Below are positions 8,618-16,655 of a stretch of DNA of 64,000 nucleotides, piece by piece (within the stretch, counting starts at the first letter, position 1; every line of letters begins with the position of its first letter). This DNA comes from Winogradskyella wandonensis (GTDB lineage: Bacteria > Bacteroidota > Bacteroidia > Flavobacteriales > Flavobacteriaceae). The notes below the pieces were generated by a model. The model worked only from the letters and a program-made list of their open reading frames with translations. It did no database searches and had not been told where the DNA came from. The stretch lies in assembly GCF_004346845.1 (NCBI RefSeq), contig NZ_SMGI01000003.1:269995-333994 (forward strand), read 5' to 3'. The translations under genes were made by a program, and so were the position numbers.

Positions 8618-10180
8618 ATGAACCTCAACATAAAACATAACTTCACTACAGAACTTCCTGCTGACCCGATACAAAAAAATTCTAGACGGCAAGTAAAAGA
8701 AGCCTGTTTTAGTTATGTAAAACCGAAAAAAACGTCCAAGCCTAAACTGATTCACGTGTCAAAAGACATAGCAGAACAATTAGGTTTCTCTGATGTTGAC
8801 TTGCAGTCTGAAGCGTTTTTAAATATCATGACCGGTAATACAGTTTTAGAAAACACTACGCCTTACGCCATGTGTTATGGTGGACATCAGTTCGGGAATT
8901 GGGCTGGGCAATTGGGCGATGGTCGAGCTATCAATTTGTTTGATGTCGAGCATCAAAACAAACAATGGACGATTCAGCTAAAAGGTGCTGGAGAAACGCC
9001 ATATTCTCGTCAAGGTGATGGCTTAGCGGTTTTGCGTTCTTCCATAAGAGAATATTTATGTAGTGAAGCGATGCATCATCTTGGTGTACCAACCACACGT
9101 GCTTTATCATTAGCCTTAACTGGTGATAACGTATTACGAGATATGTTATATGATGGCAATCAAGCCTACGAAAAAGGTGCCATTGTATCTCGTATTTCTC
9201 CTTCATTTTTACGCTTCGGAAATTATGAAATTTTTGCAGCGCGTGGAGACCATAAGACTTTAAAAACGCTTGTCGATTATACCTTAAAGCATCATTTCAG
9301 TCATTTAGGAACACCTTCAAAAGAGTCCTATATTCAATTTTTTAATGAAGTCATGCAACGCACTTTAGATATGATAATCCATTGGCAACGTGTAGGATTC
9401 GTGCATGGTGTAATGAATACCGATAATATGTCTATTCTCGGCTTGACCATCGACTATGGACCATATGGCTGGCTAGAAGGTTTCGATTTTGGCTGGACGC
9501 CTAATACTACCGATGCGCAAAACAAACGCTACCGTTTTGCCAATCAACCCAATATTGGACTTTGGAATTTGTATCAGTTCGCCAACGCCTTATATCCATT
9601 AATTGAAGACGCCAAACCATTAGAGACCATACTCGAAAATTACAAAACTGGTTTTGAGCAAAAATCATTCGAAATGATGACATCGAAATTAGGTTTGTTT
9701 GAAGTTGATGACAAGGACTTGAAGCTGATTCAAGATTTAGAAGATATTTTACAATTATCTGAAACGGATATGACCATTTTCTTCAGAAATCTAAGTAATT
9801 TCAAAAAAGATAATTCAACAATTGGGTTAGAAGTGATTAAAGACGCTTTTTACAAACCAGATGAAATTAATGGAGATATAAAACAACAATGGCAAGATTG
9901 GTTTGACCGCTATCAGTTTAGATTAGAAAAAGAATCAATGTCCGATTATGATAGAAAAATGAAGATGAACACCGTAAACCCAAAGTATGTGCTCAGAAAT
10001 TATATGGCGCAATTAGCTATTGATGATGCTGATAAAGGCGATTACACACGCATTGACGAACTTTTCAATCTTTTAAAACAACCGTATTCTGAACAACCCG
10101 AAAACGAAAAATGGTTTGCCAAACGTCCAGAATGGGCAAGACACAAAGTTGGCTGTTCTATGTTATCTTGCAGTTCATAA
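8618..10180 (+). CDS. selO: SelO/YdiU protein adenylyltransferase
   Basis: This is a pseudokinase-fold enzyme that AMPylates protein hydroxyl groups. At 520 residues it has the expected length. Visible family features are the GGHQFGNWAGQLGDGRA segment near residue 90, the ATP-binding QLKGAGETPYSRQGDG segment near residue 120, FLRFGNYE, and the catalytic VHGVMNTDNMSILG and DYGPYG motifs near residues 264-285. The C-terminus ends in GCSMLSCSS. Many homologues have a Cys- or Sec-containing tail, and here both cysteines are ordinary TGT/TGC codons. The gene sits between msrBA and a small membrane protein. Linkage to methionine sulfoxide repair fits the redox role proposed for SelO. Confidence 0.93.
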   Translation: MNLNIKHNFTTELPADPIQKNSRRQVKEACFSYVKPKKTSKPKLIHVSKDIAEQLGFSDVDLQSEAFLNIMTGNTVLENTTPYAMCYGGHQFGNWAGQLGDGRAINLFDVEHQNKQWTIQLKGAGETPYSRQGDGLAVLRSSIREYLCSEAMHHLGVPTTRALSLALTGDNVLRDMLYDGNQAYEKGAIVSRISPSFLRFGNYEIFAARGDHKTLKTLVDYTLKHHFSHLGTPSKESYIQFFNEVMQRTLDMIIHWQRVGFVHGVMNTDNMSILGLTIDYGPYGWLEGFDFGWTPNTTDAQNKRYRFANQPNIGLWNLYQFANALYPLIEDAKPLETILENYKTGFEQKSFEMMTSKLGLFEVDDKDLKLIQDLEDILQLSETDMTIFFRNLSNFKKDNSTIGLEVIKDAFYKPDEINGDIKQQWQDWFDRYQFRLEKESMSDYDRKMKMNTVNPKYVLRNYMAQLAIDDADKGDYTRIDELFNLLKQPYSEQPENEKWFAKRPEWARHKVGCSMLSCSS

Positions 10181-10188
10181 CTTTTAGC

Positions 10189-10428
10189 ATGGTACGACTC
10201 TATCTTATTGGCATTTCAATTCTGATTATAGCTATTTTAGCGAACGCTTTAGCTATGAAGCTAGGCTTAAAAACTTGGTATGCTTTTATTGAATTTCTAA
10301 CAGCATCTGGTGATAAAGAAATTATAATACGGCTCATAGATTACGTCTGGCTTTTTATTATATATCCTTTAACCTTAGGCTGTGGCTACTATTTAGGTGA
10401 TAAATTATACCAAATACTATTTAATTAA
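10189..10428 (+). CDS. Small two-helix membrane protein
   Basis: The 79-residue protein starts at the ATG at 10189. An open frame from 10111 exists but overlaps selO and looks non-coding. Two hydrophobic helices are visible, at residues 4-25 and about 50-68, separated by a short polar loop (GLKTWYAFIEFLTASGDKEI). I do not recognise a family. It starts 8 bp after selO, and its stop codon abuts the start codon of the nitroreductase, so it is probably part of a selO-nitroreductase transcript. Confidence 0.6.
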   Translation: MVRLYLIGISILIIAILANALAMKLGLKTWYAFIEFLTASGDKEIIIRLIDYVWLFIIYPLTLGCGYYLGDKLYQILFN

Positions 10429-11157
10429 ATGGAAAAAACAGTTTCAGAAGCTATTGCTTACCGACGCTCTACACGAGTTTACAAAGACACACCCATAGAT
10501 ACCGAAAAAGTAAAGCAATGCTTAGTAAATGCCTCATTAGCACCTACGAGCAGTAACTTGCAGCTTTGGGAGTTTTATCACGTGACTTCAGAAGACAAAC
10601 TGAAAGCATTGACTGAAGCTTGTTTTAATCAGAATGCGGCGTCTACAGCAAAACAGCTTGTGGTAGTTGTAACGAGGAAAGATTTATGGCGCAAACGTGC
10701 TAAAGCTAATCTAGACTTTCTAAACAAGGTTTATGGAGACAAAGACCTTAGCGAACGTGATGCCAAACGAAAAAAGATGGCTATGGGCTATTACAAAAAA
10801 GTCATTCCTACCATTTATACCGACTTTTTAGGAATTTTGGGTTTTATGAAATATTTAGTTTTTCAGGTTGTTGGTTTGTTTAGACCTATTTATAGACAGA
10901 CACGCCAAAGTGATATGCGTATTGTTGCTCATAAAAGTGCCGGACTTGCCGCACAAAATTTCATGACTAGCATGGCAGCTATTGGCTACGATACTTGCCC
11001 TATGGAAGGCAGCGATACGCTTAGAGTAAAACAAATTTTAGACCTACCTCGTGGTGCTGAAATTAATATGGTTATTGGTTGCGGAATTAGAGATGATAAA
11101 GGCATTTATGGTCCGCGTTTTAGAGTGCCTTTTGAAGATGTTTATTTTGAAGTTTAG
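10429..11157 (+). CDS. Nitroreductase family flavoprotein
   Basis: This is an FMN-dependent NAD(P)H oxidoreductase of 242 residues. The N-terminus has the family signature: AIAYRRSTRVYKDTPI with the Arg pair that contacts FMN, then LAPTSSNLQLWEFYHV. The C-terminal half has AHKSAGLAAQNFMTSMAAIGYDTCPMEG and VIGCGIR, the second FMN-contact region. An insertion at residues 95-150 carries a hydrophobic patch (IYTDFLGILGFMKYLVFQVVGLF) not found in minimal nitroreductases, possibly for membrane association. The natural substrate is unknown. It abuts the preceding small membrane-protein gene without a gap and is convergent with the DsbD-like gene. Confidence 0.88.
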   Translation: MEKTVSEAIAYRRSTRVYKDTPIDTEKVKQCLVNASLAPTSSNLQLWEFYHVTSEDKLKALTEACFNQNAASTAKQLVVVVTRKDLWRKRAKANLDFLNKVYGDKDLSERDAKRKKMAMGYYKKVIPTIYTDFLGILGFMKYLVFQVVGLFRPIYRQTRQSDMRIVAHKSAGLAAQNFMTSMAAIGYDTCPMEGSDTLRVKQILDLPRGAEINMVIGCGIRDDKGIYGPRFRVPFEDVYFEV

Positions 11158-11181
11158 CTTTTTTAGATTTTAAACGCTGAG

Positions 11182-11202
11182 ATTCTGAAACAAGTTCAGA
11201 AT
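11182..11202. repeat. Dispersed palindrome, ACAAG loop
   Basis: ATTCTGAA, loop ACAAG, TTCAGAAT forms a perfect 8-bp hairpin in the gap between the convergent nitroreductase and DsbD-like genes. The loop and the CTGAA/TTCAG core recur in other palindromes of this window (6693, 21397, 22944). Confidence 0.7.
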
Positions 11203-11211
11203 GACAGGGTA

Positions 11212-13218
11212 TTATTTAAATTGAAATGTATTTACTTTACTACCAGCTTCAAAATTCTTTAAACCTGTTTCAAGCCATTTAAAATAAGCTTCTGCGTTAG
11301 GTTCGTAAGTATTAGTAACATTTAGCAATTCTAAATCGTGATTTAAAAGCACGTAGTAGGGTTGTGAGTTGTTTTCAAAATTTACAGTTTGTAAAGTCGC
11401 CCACTTATCGCCAATGGTTTCAATTTGTTTTACGGTTCCGTTAGCACGCAAAAAATCAAATTGTTCATCTTGAGGTAGTTCTTTTTTATCATCGACATAA
11501 AGCGAAATAATGACATAGTTGTCGCTTAACATATCGTACACATCAGATGTACTCCACACCTGCTCTTCCATTTTACGGCAGTTAACACAAGCCCAACCCG
11601 TAAAATCTAATAAAATTGGTTTGTTTTCGGCTTTTGCTTTTGCCAAGCCTTCTTCCCAATCTTTACTACAGTTTAAGTCTAATGGACATTCTGAATTCTT
11701 TTCGTATAAGCTGTAAAACATTGGCGGCGGAAAACCGCTTAGCAGCTTTAAATTGGCATATTTAGTATTGGTTAAACCTGGAATTAAATAGATAACGAAG
11801 GCCACCACTAAAATCCCAGTTGTAATTCTGCCTTTGCCTAATTTCTGCAACGGACCATCGTGCGGAAATTTAATTTTTCCGAATAAATAAAGAATTAATC
11901 CAATCCCGATAATTATCCAAAGACCGATAAATATTTCCCGTTTTAATAAGCTCCAATGTTCTACCAAGTCGGCATTAGATAAAAATTTGAGTGCCAAGGC
12001 CAATTCTATAAATCCTAAAACAACTTTGACTGTATTTAACCATCCACCTGATTTTGGTAAAGAATTTAACCATTTTGGGAACATAGCGAATAATGTAAAT
12101 GGTAGAGCTAGAGCCAATCCAAAACCTGCCATTCCCATAGATAATTGCACTGCGCCGCCATCGGCCGTTAAAGAGCTTCCTAATAATGTGCCTAAGATTG
12201 GACCAGTGCACGAAAATGACACGATAGCCAAGGTTAAGGCCATAAAAAATACGCCTATAAATCCACCAATCTTATTGGCTTTGCTATCCATTTTTGCACT
12301 CCAAGATTGAGGTAATGTTAACTCATAATAACCAAAGAATGAAAAAGCGAAAGCTATAAATATGATGAAGAATATAATATTCAGAGTTACATTTGTAGAA
12401 ATATTATTGAGAATTCCTGGGTCGAGTGAATCTAGTAAATGAAATGGAATACTTAATAGTACATAAATTAAAAAGATGAAGAATCCATAAAGAATAGAAT
12501 TGAAAACCCCTTTTTTAGAATCTCCAGAGCTCTTAGTAAAAAATGAAACCGTCAGCGGAATCATAGGAAATACACATGGCGTTAGTAGTGCAATTAATCC
12601 ACCTAAAAAACCGAGTATAAAGATTGAAAAATTACTCTTCTCTTCTATATTTTGTTTCTCGTACTTGTCCCAACCTGTTATATCGAGTTTTAGTTTTTCA
12701 GAAAGGGTTTTACTTCGCTCATCAATGGTTGCTACCTCATTAATTACTTCACTTCCGTCTAAATTTAATTTAAATGTTTCATCTCCTAAGATGCATCTTT
12801 CGTCATTACACGTCTGATATTCTGCAGTAATTTCAATTTGCTTAAAATCTGGATTTATTAGATTGATTTTTTGTGTGAATGAGACACTGCCCTGAAATTT
12901 CTTTACGTCCTCCTCAAATATAGGGTCGTACTTTATTTTAGCATCAGGTTCAGTAGTTTTTCCAATTAGTGTATAATTACCTTCTTGGTTTTTAAATTCA
13001 AAATAAGTTTCTGGTGCAAAACCTTCCTTATCTACTTTATATTGAGAATAAATACTATAACCGTCTTCAACAGTGACTGTCATAATAATTTTATATTCAG
13101 AGTCTGAAATTTTCTCAACCATATTATCCCAACTGGCTGGATTGAAGTTTTGAGAAAAACCAAATGTCGTAAAAACTAAAGTGAGTATAACAAATAGTAA
13201 ACGCTGATGTACTGCCAT
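11212..13218 (-). CDS. DsbD-like thiol:disulfide interchange protein
   Basis: This inner-membrane reductant carrier passes electrons from cytoplasmic thioredoxin to periplasmic partners. The 668-residue protein has a signal peptide (residues 1-22). A periplasmic DsbD-alpha-like domain spans about 25-180 and includes the pair CNDERCIL. About eight membrane helices lie at 195-465, with the conserved TPCVFPMIPLTV and FSCTGPILG cysteine segments. A C-terminal thioredoxin domain has DFTGWACVNCRKMEE. All three redox-active pairs are present, so it looks fully functional. It heads a leftward group of thiol-redox genes. The downstream acceptors are probably the TlpA-like and redoxin proteins nearby, which is inference from context. 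Confidence 0.92.
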   Translation of the reverse strand: MAVHQRLLFVILTLVFTTFGFSQNFNPASWDNMVEKISDSEYKIIMTVTVEDGYSIYSQYKVDKEGFAPETYFEFKNQEGNYTLIGKTTEPDAKIKYDPIFEEDVKKFQGSVSFTQKINLINPDFKQIEITAEYQTCNDERCILGDETFKLNLDGSEVINEVATIDERSKTLSEKLKLDITGWDKYEKQNIEEKSNFSIFILGFLGGLIALLTPCVFPMIPLTVSFFTKSSGDSKKGVFNSILYGFFIFLIYVLLSIPFHLLDSLDPGILNNISTNVTLNIIFFIIFIAFAFSFFGYYELTLPQSWSAKMDSKANKIGGFIGVFFMALTLAIVSFSCTGPILGTLLGSSLTADGGAVQLSMGMAGFGLALALPFTLFAMFPKWLNSLPKSGGWLNTVKVVLGFIELALALKFLSNADLVEHWSLLKREIFIGLWIIIGIGLILYLFGKIKFPHDGPLQKLGKGRITTGILVVAFVIYLIPGLTNTKYANLKLLSGFPPPMFYSLYEKNSECPLDLNCSKDWEEGLAKAKAENKPILLDFTGWACVNCRKMEEQVWSTSDVYDMLSDNYVIISLYVDDKKELPQDEQFDFLRANGTVKQIETIGDKWATLQTVNFENNSQPYYVLLNHDLELLNVTNTYEPNAEAYFKWLETGLKNFEAGSKVNTFQFK

Positions 13219-13310
13219 AAAAAACGATTAGTTCGCAAATGTAAGGATTGCGTTTTTTTTATCAATTTAAAGTCGACTAATTTATAAAAACCTTAATAAT
13301 TTGGTATAAT

Positions 13311-13338
13311 AAAAACCCCGAACGTTTGCTCGGGGTTT
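13311..13338 (-). terminator. Terminator of rhodanese genes
   Basis: AAACCCCGA (13313-13321) pairs with TCGGGGTTT (13330-13338) over an 8-base loop. Read on the minus strand, the hairpin is followed by TTTTTATT. It lies 5 bp after the rhodanese lipoprotein stop codon and separates that gene from the DsbD-like gene. Confidence 0.85.
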
Positions 13339-13343
13339 GTTAT

Positions 13344-13754
13344 TTAAGATTTCTTCTCGATTTTGAGAACTTCAGAGTGTTCCCATTTAGAAATACCGCC
13401 ATCGAGCTCGTATATTTTTTCGAAACCTGCTTCTTTAAGTTTTTCAACGCACTTGGCACTGCGACGTCCAGATTTGCAATACAAGACTACAGGTTTAGAC
13501 TTGTCTAGTTTTTGAATATCATCATCGAATGTTGGAGACCTAAAGTCTATATTTTGCGCTGATTGGATGCGAATCTCTTCGAATTCCTTTGGTGTTCTTA
13601 CATCAACTAACTGAACATCTTCGAGTTCTATTATTTCTTTCATCTCTTCTGCGGTTACTAACTTAACCTCTTGAGAATCGGCTTCTTTGTCTACACAACT
13701 TATGTTGAAAAGCGCAAAAAGAGCTACCAACGCCACGATTGCTATTTTTTTCAT
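13344..13754 (-). CDS. Rhodanese-domain lipoprotein
   Basis: The 136-residue protein has a lipoprotein signal with lipobox NISC (Cys20), so it is anchored on the outer face of the inner membrane or in the outer membrane. A single rhodanese domain follows (VQLVDVRTPKEFEE, active-site loop YCKSGRRSAKC). The catalytic Cys is in YCKSGRRS, the six-residue loop of sulfurtransferases or sulfane-sulfur carriers. A second Cys, in SAKC, could form a disulfide with it. The gene is 6 bp downstream of a second rhodanese and ends at a strong terminator. The sulfur donor and acceptor are unknown. Confidence 0.88.
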   Translation of the reverse strand: MKKIAIVALVALFALFNISCVDKEADSQEVKLVTAEEMKEIIELEDVQLVDVRTPKEFEEIRIQSAQNIDFRSPTFDDDIQKLDKSKPVVLYCKSGRRSAKCVEKLKEAGFEKIYELDGGISKWEHSEVLKIEKKS

Positions 13755-13760
13755 AATGAT

Positions 13761-14081
13761 TTATTTTAATTGATTGATGTCGCCTTGCCATTCGGTAAAT
13801 CCTCCGAGTAAATTATAGGTGTTTTTAAAACCTAGCTGATTCATAATCGCGCATGCTTGTGCACTTCGTCCTCCTGCTTTACAATACACATAATAATTCT
13901 TTGATTTATCTAGTTGCTCGACCTCGTATATAAAACCTTGCCCTTTATAAATATCTATATGTATTGCATTAGGAATAATCCCTAATTCGTCGATTTCTTC
14001 TTTTGTTCTAACATCTAAAACAACCGAATTATTGTCCGCAGATAGTTGTTTTGTCCAATCTTCTTGTTGCAAATCAGCCAT
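13761..14081 (-). CDS. Cytoplasmic single-domain rhodanese
   Basis: The 106-residue protein has no signal sequence and one rhodanese domain. VVLDVRTKEEIDE is the first signature, and the active loop is YCKAGGRSAQAC with the predicted catalytic Cys near residue 67. The C-terminal LLGGFTEWQGD completes the fold. It probably handles cytoplasmic persulfide, while the adjacent lipoprotein rhodanese acts outside the membrane. The 6-bp spacing supports one transcript ending at the 13311 terminator. Confidence 0.88.
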   Translation of the reverse strand: MADLQQEDWTKQLSADNNSVVLDVRTKEEIDELGIIPNAIHIDIYKGQGFIYEVEQLDKSKNYYVYCKAGGRSAQACAIMNQLGFKNTYNLLGGFTEWQGDINQLK

Positions 14082-14131
14082 TTATATAATTTTAGCTAAA
14101 CAAAATTAACATTTCTTTATGATATAGACGT

Positions 14132-14163
14132 AAAAAAATCTGAAGTGTTACACTCCAGATTTG
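14132..14163 (-). terminator. Terminator of redoxin/TlpA genes
   Basis: A 12-bp stem with one mismatch closes on a three-base TTA loop (AAATCTGAAGTG with CACTCCAGATTT). On the minus strand a run of seven T follows. It lies just downstream of the redoxin gene that ends at 14187. Confidence 0.75.
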
Positions 14164-14186
14164 TTAATTAACCTTTTTTACTTGTT

Positions 14187-14801
14187 TTAGCTCTTAGTTT
14201 TAATTGAGCAACCTATAGCTCTAGTTGTTTTTTGAGCAACTTCTTCTCCCGCCAATAACGCATCTACCGCATTTTCGACATATTTAGTTTTTACTGCAGT
14301 TGCATCTTGATAATTGTCGTCGATTGCTCCAATGTATTTTACAATATTGCCGTCCGTCGTTTTTTCTAAAATATAAACGTGTGGTGTTTTTGTAGCGCCG
14401 TATTGAGGATATATCTTTTGGCCTTTGTCCATTAAATATGGAAACGTAAACCCTTTTGCCTTAGCTCTCGCCTTCATTGCTTCCATATTATCACCAGGTT
14501 TTACATCTGTATCGTTAGGCATAATTGCGATTACAGGATATCCTTTAGCTGCATATTTTTTATCTAATGCTACAATTCTATCTTCGTAAGCTACCGCATA
14601 TGGGCAAGTATTACATGTAAAAATAACAATGAATCCCTTTGCAGATTTGTAATCTGAAAGCGATACCATTTTACCATCTATATTCTCTAAGGAGAAGTCT
14701 GTAGCCACATCTCCAACTTCATAACCACTATCTGTTGTAATTGTAAAAGCAGTTAAGCTAACAAAGCAGACTAAGGCTGCCAATAATTTTAGTGTCTTCA
14801 T
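14187..14801 (-). CDS. Exported thioredoxin-fold redoxin
   Basis: The 204-residue protein has an N-terminal signal peptide (residues 1-20, cleaved near TAFT) and an AhpC/TSA-like or redoxin domain (GDVATDFSLENIDG, VSLSDYKSAKGFIVIF). The active-site motif is TCNTCPYA, a CxxC embedded in the phrase typical of a bacterial family often found with DsbD or TlpA. IMPNDTD and GATKTPHVYILEK follow, including the cis-Pro loop (TPHVY). It probably acts in the periplasm as a thiol oxidoreductase or peroxidase-like protein. It lies 6 bp after the TlpA-like gene and shares its transcript. Confidence 0.88.
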   Translation of the reverse strand: MKTLKLLAALVCFVSLTAFTITTDSGYEVGDVATDFSLENIDGKMVSLSDYKSAKGFIVIFTCNTCPYAVAYEDRIVALDKKYAAKGYPVIAIMPNDTDVKPGDNMEAMKARAKAKGFTFPYLMDKGQKIYPQYGATKTPHVYILEKTTDGNIVKYIGAIDDNYQDATAVKTKYVENAVDALLAGEEVAQKTTRAIGCSIKTKS

Positions 14802-14807
14802 TTTATA

Positions 14808-15335
14808 TTAATTTAAAAATTGTTGTACTTCTGTTTCTAATTCTTCGTAAGTAAAGGACTTTTCATAAAACTGTCTTTTATTTCCTTTGTAAATAATGGT
14901 TGCTGGTAATGCACCTGACCATGTACTATCTATTGCTGGTATCCATCGGTTCTGGTCTACATCGTCAAAACAGACCACTTTAGATTGAATATTTTTTTTC
15001 TTTAAAAATGGTTTTAGTTTAGTATCATATTGTCTAGGAAAATCTAAACTCACAAGTAACACCTCAACGTTTTTGTTTTTATAATCTGAATTGATTTTTT
15101 CAAAATAAGGCAACTCCTTAACACAAGGCGCACACCAAGTTGCCCAAAAGTTAACAACATGCACTTTACCATCATCTTTATTAATTAATGGCTCTAGTCC
15201 ATCGTAGTCATAAATATCTAAAACAATGGCTTCTCCTTGATGGTGAACCTTAGAAAGTTGCTCTGTTACCTCTACAGCTTTTGGAGCATCTTTACAACCC
15301 GTTAAAAATATAAGTACTATAAGTAATCGCTTCAT
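14808..15335 (-). CDS. TlpA-like thioredoxin lipoprotein
   Basis: The 175-residue protein has a short lipoprotein signal with lipobox LTGC (Cys14), so it is membrane-anchored on the periplasmic side. The thioredoxin domain contains FWATWCAPCVKELP with the WCAPC reductase motif, followed by LLVSLDF and the cis-Pro segment GALPATIIY. Such proteins accept electrons from DsbD-type carriers and reduce cytochrome c or other client cysteines. It is the first gene of the leftward pair with the redoxin and is divergent from the MarR regulator. About 100 bp separate the two start codons. Confidence 0.92.
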   Translation of the reverse strand: MKRLLIVLIFLTGCKDAPKAVEVTEQLSKVHHQGEAIVLDIYDYDGLEPLINKDDGKVHVVNFWATWCAPCVKELPYFEKINSDYKNKNVEVLLVSLDFPRQYDTKLKPFLKKKNIQSKVVCFDDVDQNRWIPAIDSTWSGALPATIIYKGNKRQFYEKSFTYEELETEVQQFLN

Positions 15336-15412
15336 AATCTAAAGGTACTACCCTGTAAATGCACATTTTTAATTTTTAACATAAAATTAAATCTTCATAT
15401 ATAAAATCACAT

Positions 15413-15440
15413 TACATTTGTATATACAATTGTTGTATAT
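15413..15440 (+). promoter_or_regulatory. MarR-gene promoter -7 box and operator palindrome
   Basis: TACATTTG at 15413-15420 is a perfect Bacteroidota -7 box (TAnnTTTG). A perfect 8-bp inverted repeat follows: ATATACAA (15422-15429), spacer TTG, TTGTATAT (15433-15440). It overlaps the expected transcription start and the ATG of the MarR gene (15439). This is the classical layout for autorepression by a MarR dimer. Confidence 0.65.
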
Positions 15441-15894
15441 GAAAGAATTAGAAAACATATTAAGTTCCACTTCAAAAATATCAGATTCTAAAGCTGCAGT
15501 CATAAGTATATTTTATGTCAACAACGCTATTAAAGAATCTATTTTAAATGATTTGAAACCCTTTGATTTATCTATAGAACAATTTAATGTGTTACGAATT
15601 TTAAGAGGTCAGAAAGGAAAACCTCTAAACTTACAGGATATCCAAGAGCGTATGATTAATAAAATGAGTAACACAACACGATTAGTAGATAAACTCATAA
15701 AAAAAAGCTTTGTAAAACGTAATGTTTGTAAGGAAAATCGACGTAAAGTTGAAATAGCGATCACTGATTTGGGTCTAAAGACCTTAAAGAATCTTGACGA
15801 CCAAATAATAGAGACCGAAAAAAAAATAACCTCATCACTCAATAATGATGAACTTAAACAATTAAATACCCTTTTATTAAAAATCAATAATTAA
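15439..15894 (+). CDS. MarR family transcriptional regulator
   Basis: The 151-residue winged-helix dimer protein has the recognition-helix region LNLQDIQERMINKMSNTTRLVDKL and the wing sequence VKRNVCKENRRKVEIAITDLG, both standard for MarR. I chose the ATG at 15439. An upstream TTG at 15418 would place the operator inside the coding region. A Cys in VCKENRR of the wing could be a redox sensor, as in OhrR/DUF24-like regulators, though this is speculation. A perfect palindrome over the start site suggests autoregulation. The YceI gene follows 13 bp later, and the thiol-redox operon is divergent, so both are candidate targets. Confidence 0.9.
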   Translation: MKELENILSSTSKISDSKAAVISIFYVNNAIKESILNDLKPFDLSIEQFNVLRILRGQKGKPLNLQDIQERMINKMSNTTRLVDKLIKKSFVKRNVCKENRRKVEIAITDLGLKTLKNLDDQIIETEKKITSSLNNDELKQLNTLLLKINN

Positions 15895-15907
15895 AATTTA
15901 AAACAAA

Positions 15908-16474
15908 ATGAAAAATTTAAAAACCCTATTTGTTGCTGTATTAGCAATCTCATTTTTCTCGTTTACATTATTAAAAGAGAAACAAGTTAATGTTGAAGAA
16001 AGTTCTATCGTTTGGACAGGAAAAAAAGTAACTGGACAACACGAAGGTACAATTAGCTTAGAAAGTGGTGTATTACAATTCGATGGAAAAACACTTTCTG
16101 GCGGAAACTTTGTTATAGACATGACAACTATCACAGTAACTGATTTAGAAGGAAAAGGAAAAGCTAATTTAGAAGGCCACCTAAAATCAGACGATTTTTT
16201 TGGTGTAGAAAAACATGGTAAAGCAACATTTACTATCACTAATGCCTCTAAACTAGATGACAAAAACTATGAAATTTCTGGTGACTTAACTATTAAAAAC
16301 ATCACCAACCCAATTAATTTTACAATGGTTGTGGACGGCAACTCAGCAACTGCAAAAGTTATTGTAGACCGTTCTAAATTCGATGTTAGATATGGTTCTC
16401 CTAGCTTCTTCAATGATTTAAAAGACAAAGCCATCTATGACGATTTTGAGCTTGACGTAAAATTAGTTTTCTAA
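15908..16474 (+). CDS. YceI family periplasmic lipid-binding-like protein
   Basis: The 188-residue protein has an N-terminal signal peptide (MKNLKTLFVAVLAISFFSF) and one YceI lipocalin-like beta-barrel domain: SSIVWTGKKVTGQHEGTI, FVIDMTTITVTDL, LEGHLKSDDFF, KATFTITN, and a C-terminal IVDRSKFDVRYGSPSFF. YceI barrels bind long isoprenoid or fatty-acyl chains. The in vivo ligand is unknown. It is downstream of the MarR gene in the same direction with a 13-bp gap, so the pair probably forms a regulated operon. The trp promoter begins 18 bp after its stop codon. Confidence 0.93.
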   Translation: MKNLKTLFVAVLAISFFSFTLLKEKQVNVEESSIVWTGKKVTGQHEGTISLESGVLQFDGKTLSGGNFVIDMTTITVTDLEGKGKANLEGHLKSDDFFGVEKHGKATFTITNASKLDDKNYEISGDLTIKNITNPINFTMVVDGNSATAKVIVDRSKFDVRYGSPSFFNDLKDKAIYDDFELDVKLVF

Positions 16475-16492
16475 TAATCTCTTAAAATTTGT

Positions 16493-16522
16493 TTGAAATA
16501 AAAAATATCGTTTCTATATTTG
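16493..16522 (+). promoter_or_regulatory. trp operon promoter
   Basis: TTG at 16493-16495 (part of TTTG), a 19-base spacer, and TATATTTG at 16515-16522 match the Bacteroidota consensus exactly. The start of transcription would be near 16527, about 14 nt before the leader-peptide ATG at 16541. Confidence 0.8.
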
Positions 16523-16540
16523 ACAAGAAATTAATTAAAA

Positions 16541-16597
16541 ATGCAAACAAATAAAACATGGTGGTGGAATTTTACTAACGAAACGTTCGTGAAATAG
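16541..16597 (+). CDS. trpL: trp operon leader peptide
   Basis: This 18-codon ORF encodes MQTNKTWWWNFTNETFVK. Three consecutive TGG codons at 16559-16567 make it a tryptophan sensor. It starts about 14 nt after the predicted transcript start, and a strong Rho-independent hairpin lies 24 nt after its stop codon, directly before trpE. Within its 3' half, ACGAA (16578-16582) can pair with TTCGT (16586-16590). The latter segment, TCGTGAA (16587-16593), can instead pair with TTCACGA (16634-16640) in the terminator loop. This gives the alternative structures needed for attenuation. It was too short for a normal ORF listing. Confidence 0.9.
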   Translation: MQTNKTWWWNFTNETFVK

Positions 16598-16620
16598 TCC
16601 ATTGTGTTAACTAAAATACT

Positions 16621-16655
16621 AAAAGGCTTGTCATTCACGACAAGCCTTTTTTCTT
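16621..16655 (+). terminator. trp attenuator terminator
   Basis: AAAAGGCTTGTC (16621-16632), loop ATTCAC, GACAAGCCTTTT (16639-16650), then TTCTTTT. It is a 12-bp perfect stem with a T tract, between the leader peptide and the trpE start codon at 16664. The loop and the first bases of the 3' arm are complementary to the leader-peptide coding segment at 16587-16593, a candidate antiterminator pairing. Confidence 0.9.

Noticed and set aside
10150..10180. Selenocysteine in SelO
   Set aside because: The tail cysteines are TGT and TGC codons and the gene ends with TAA; there is no in-frame TGA and no need for recoding.
10111..10188. Longer N-terminus of the small membrane protein after selO
   Set aside because: It lies inside selO in another frame; the ATG at 10189 gives a membrane helix directly and an 8-bp gap to selO.
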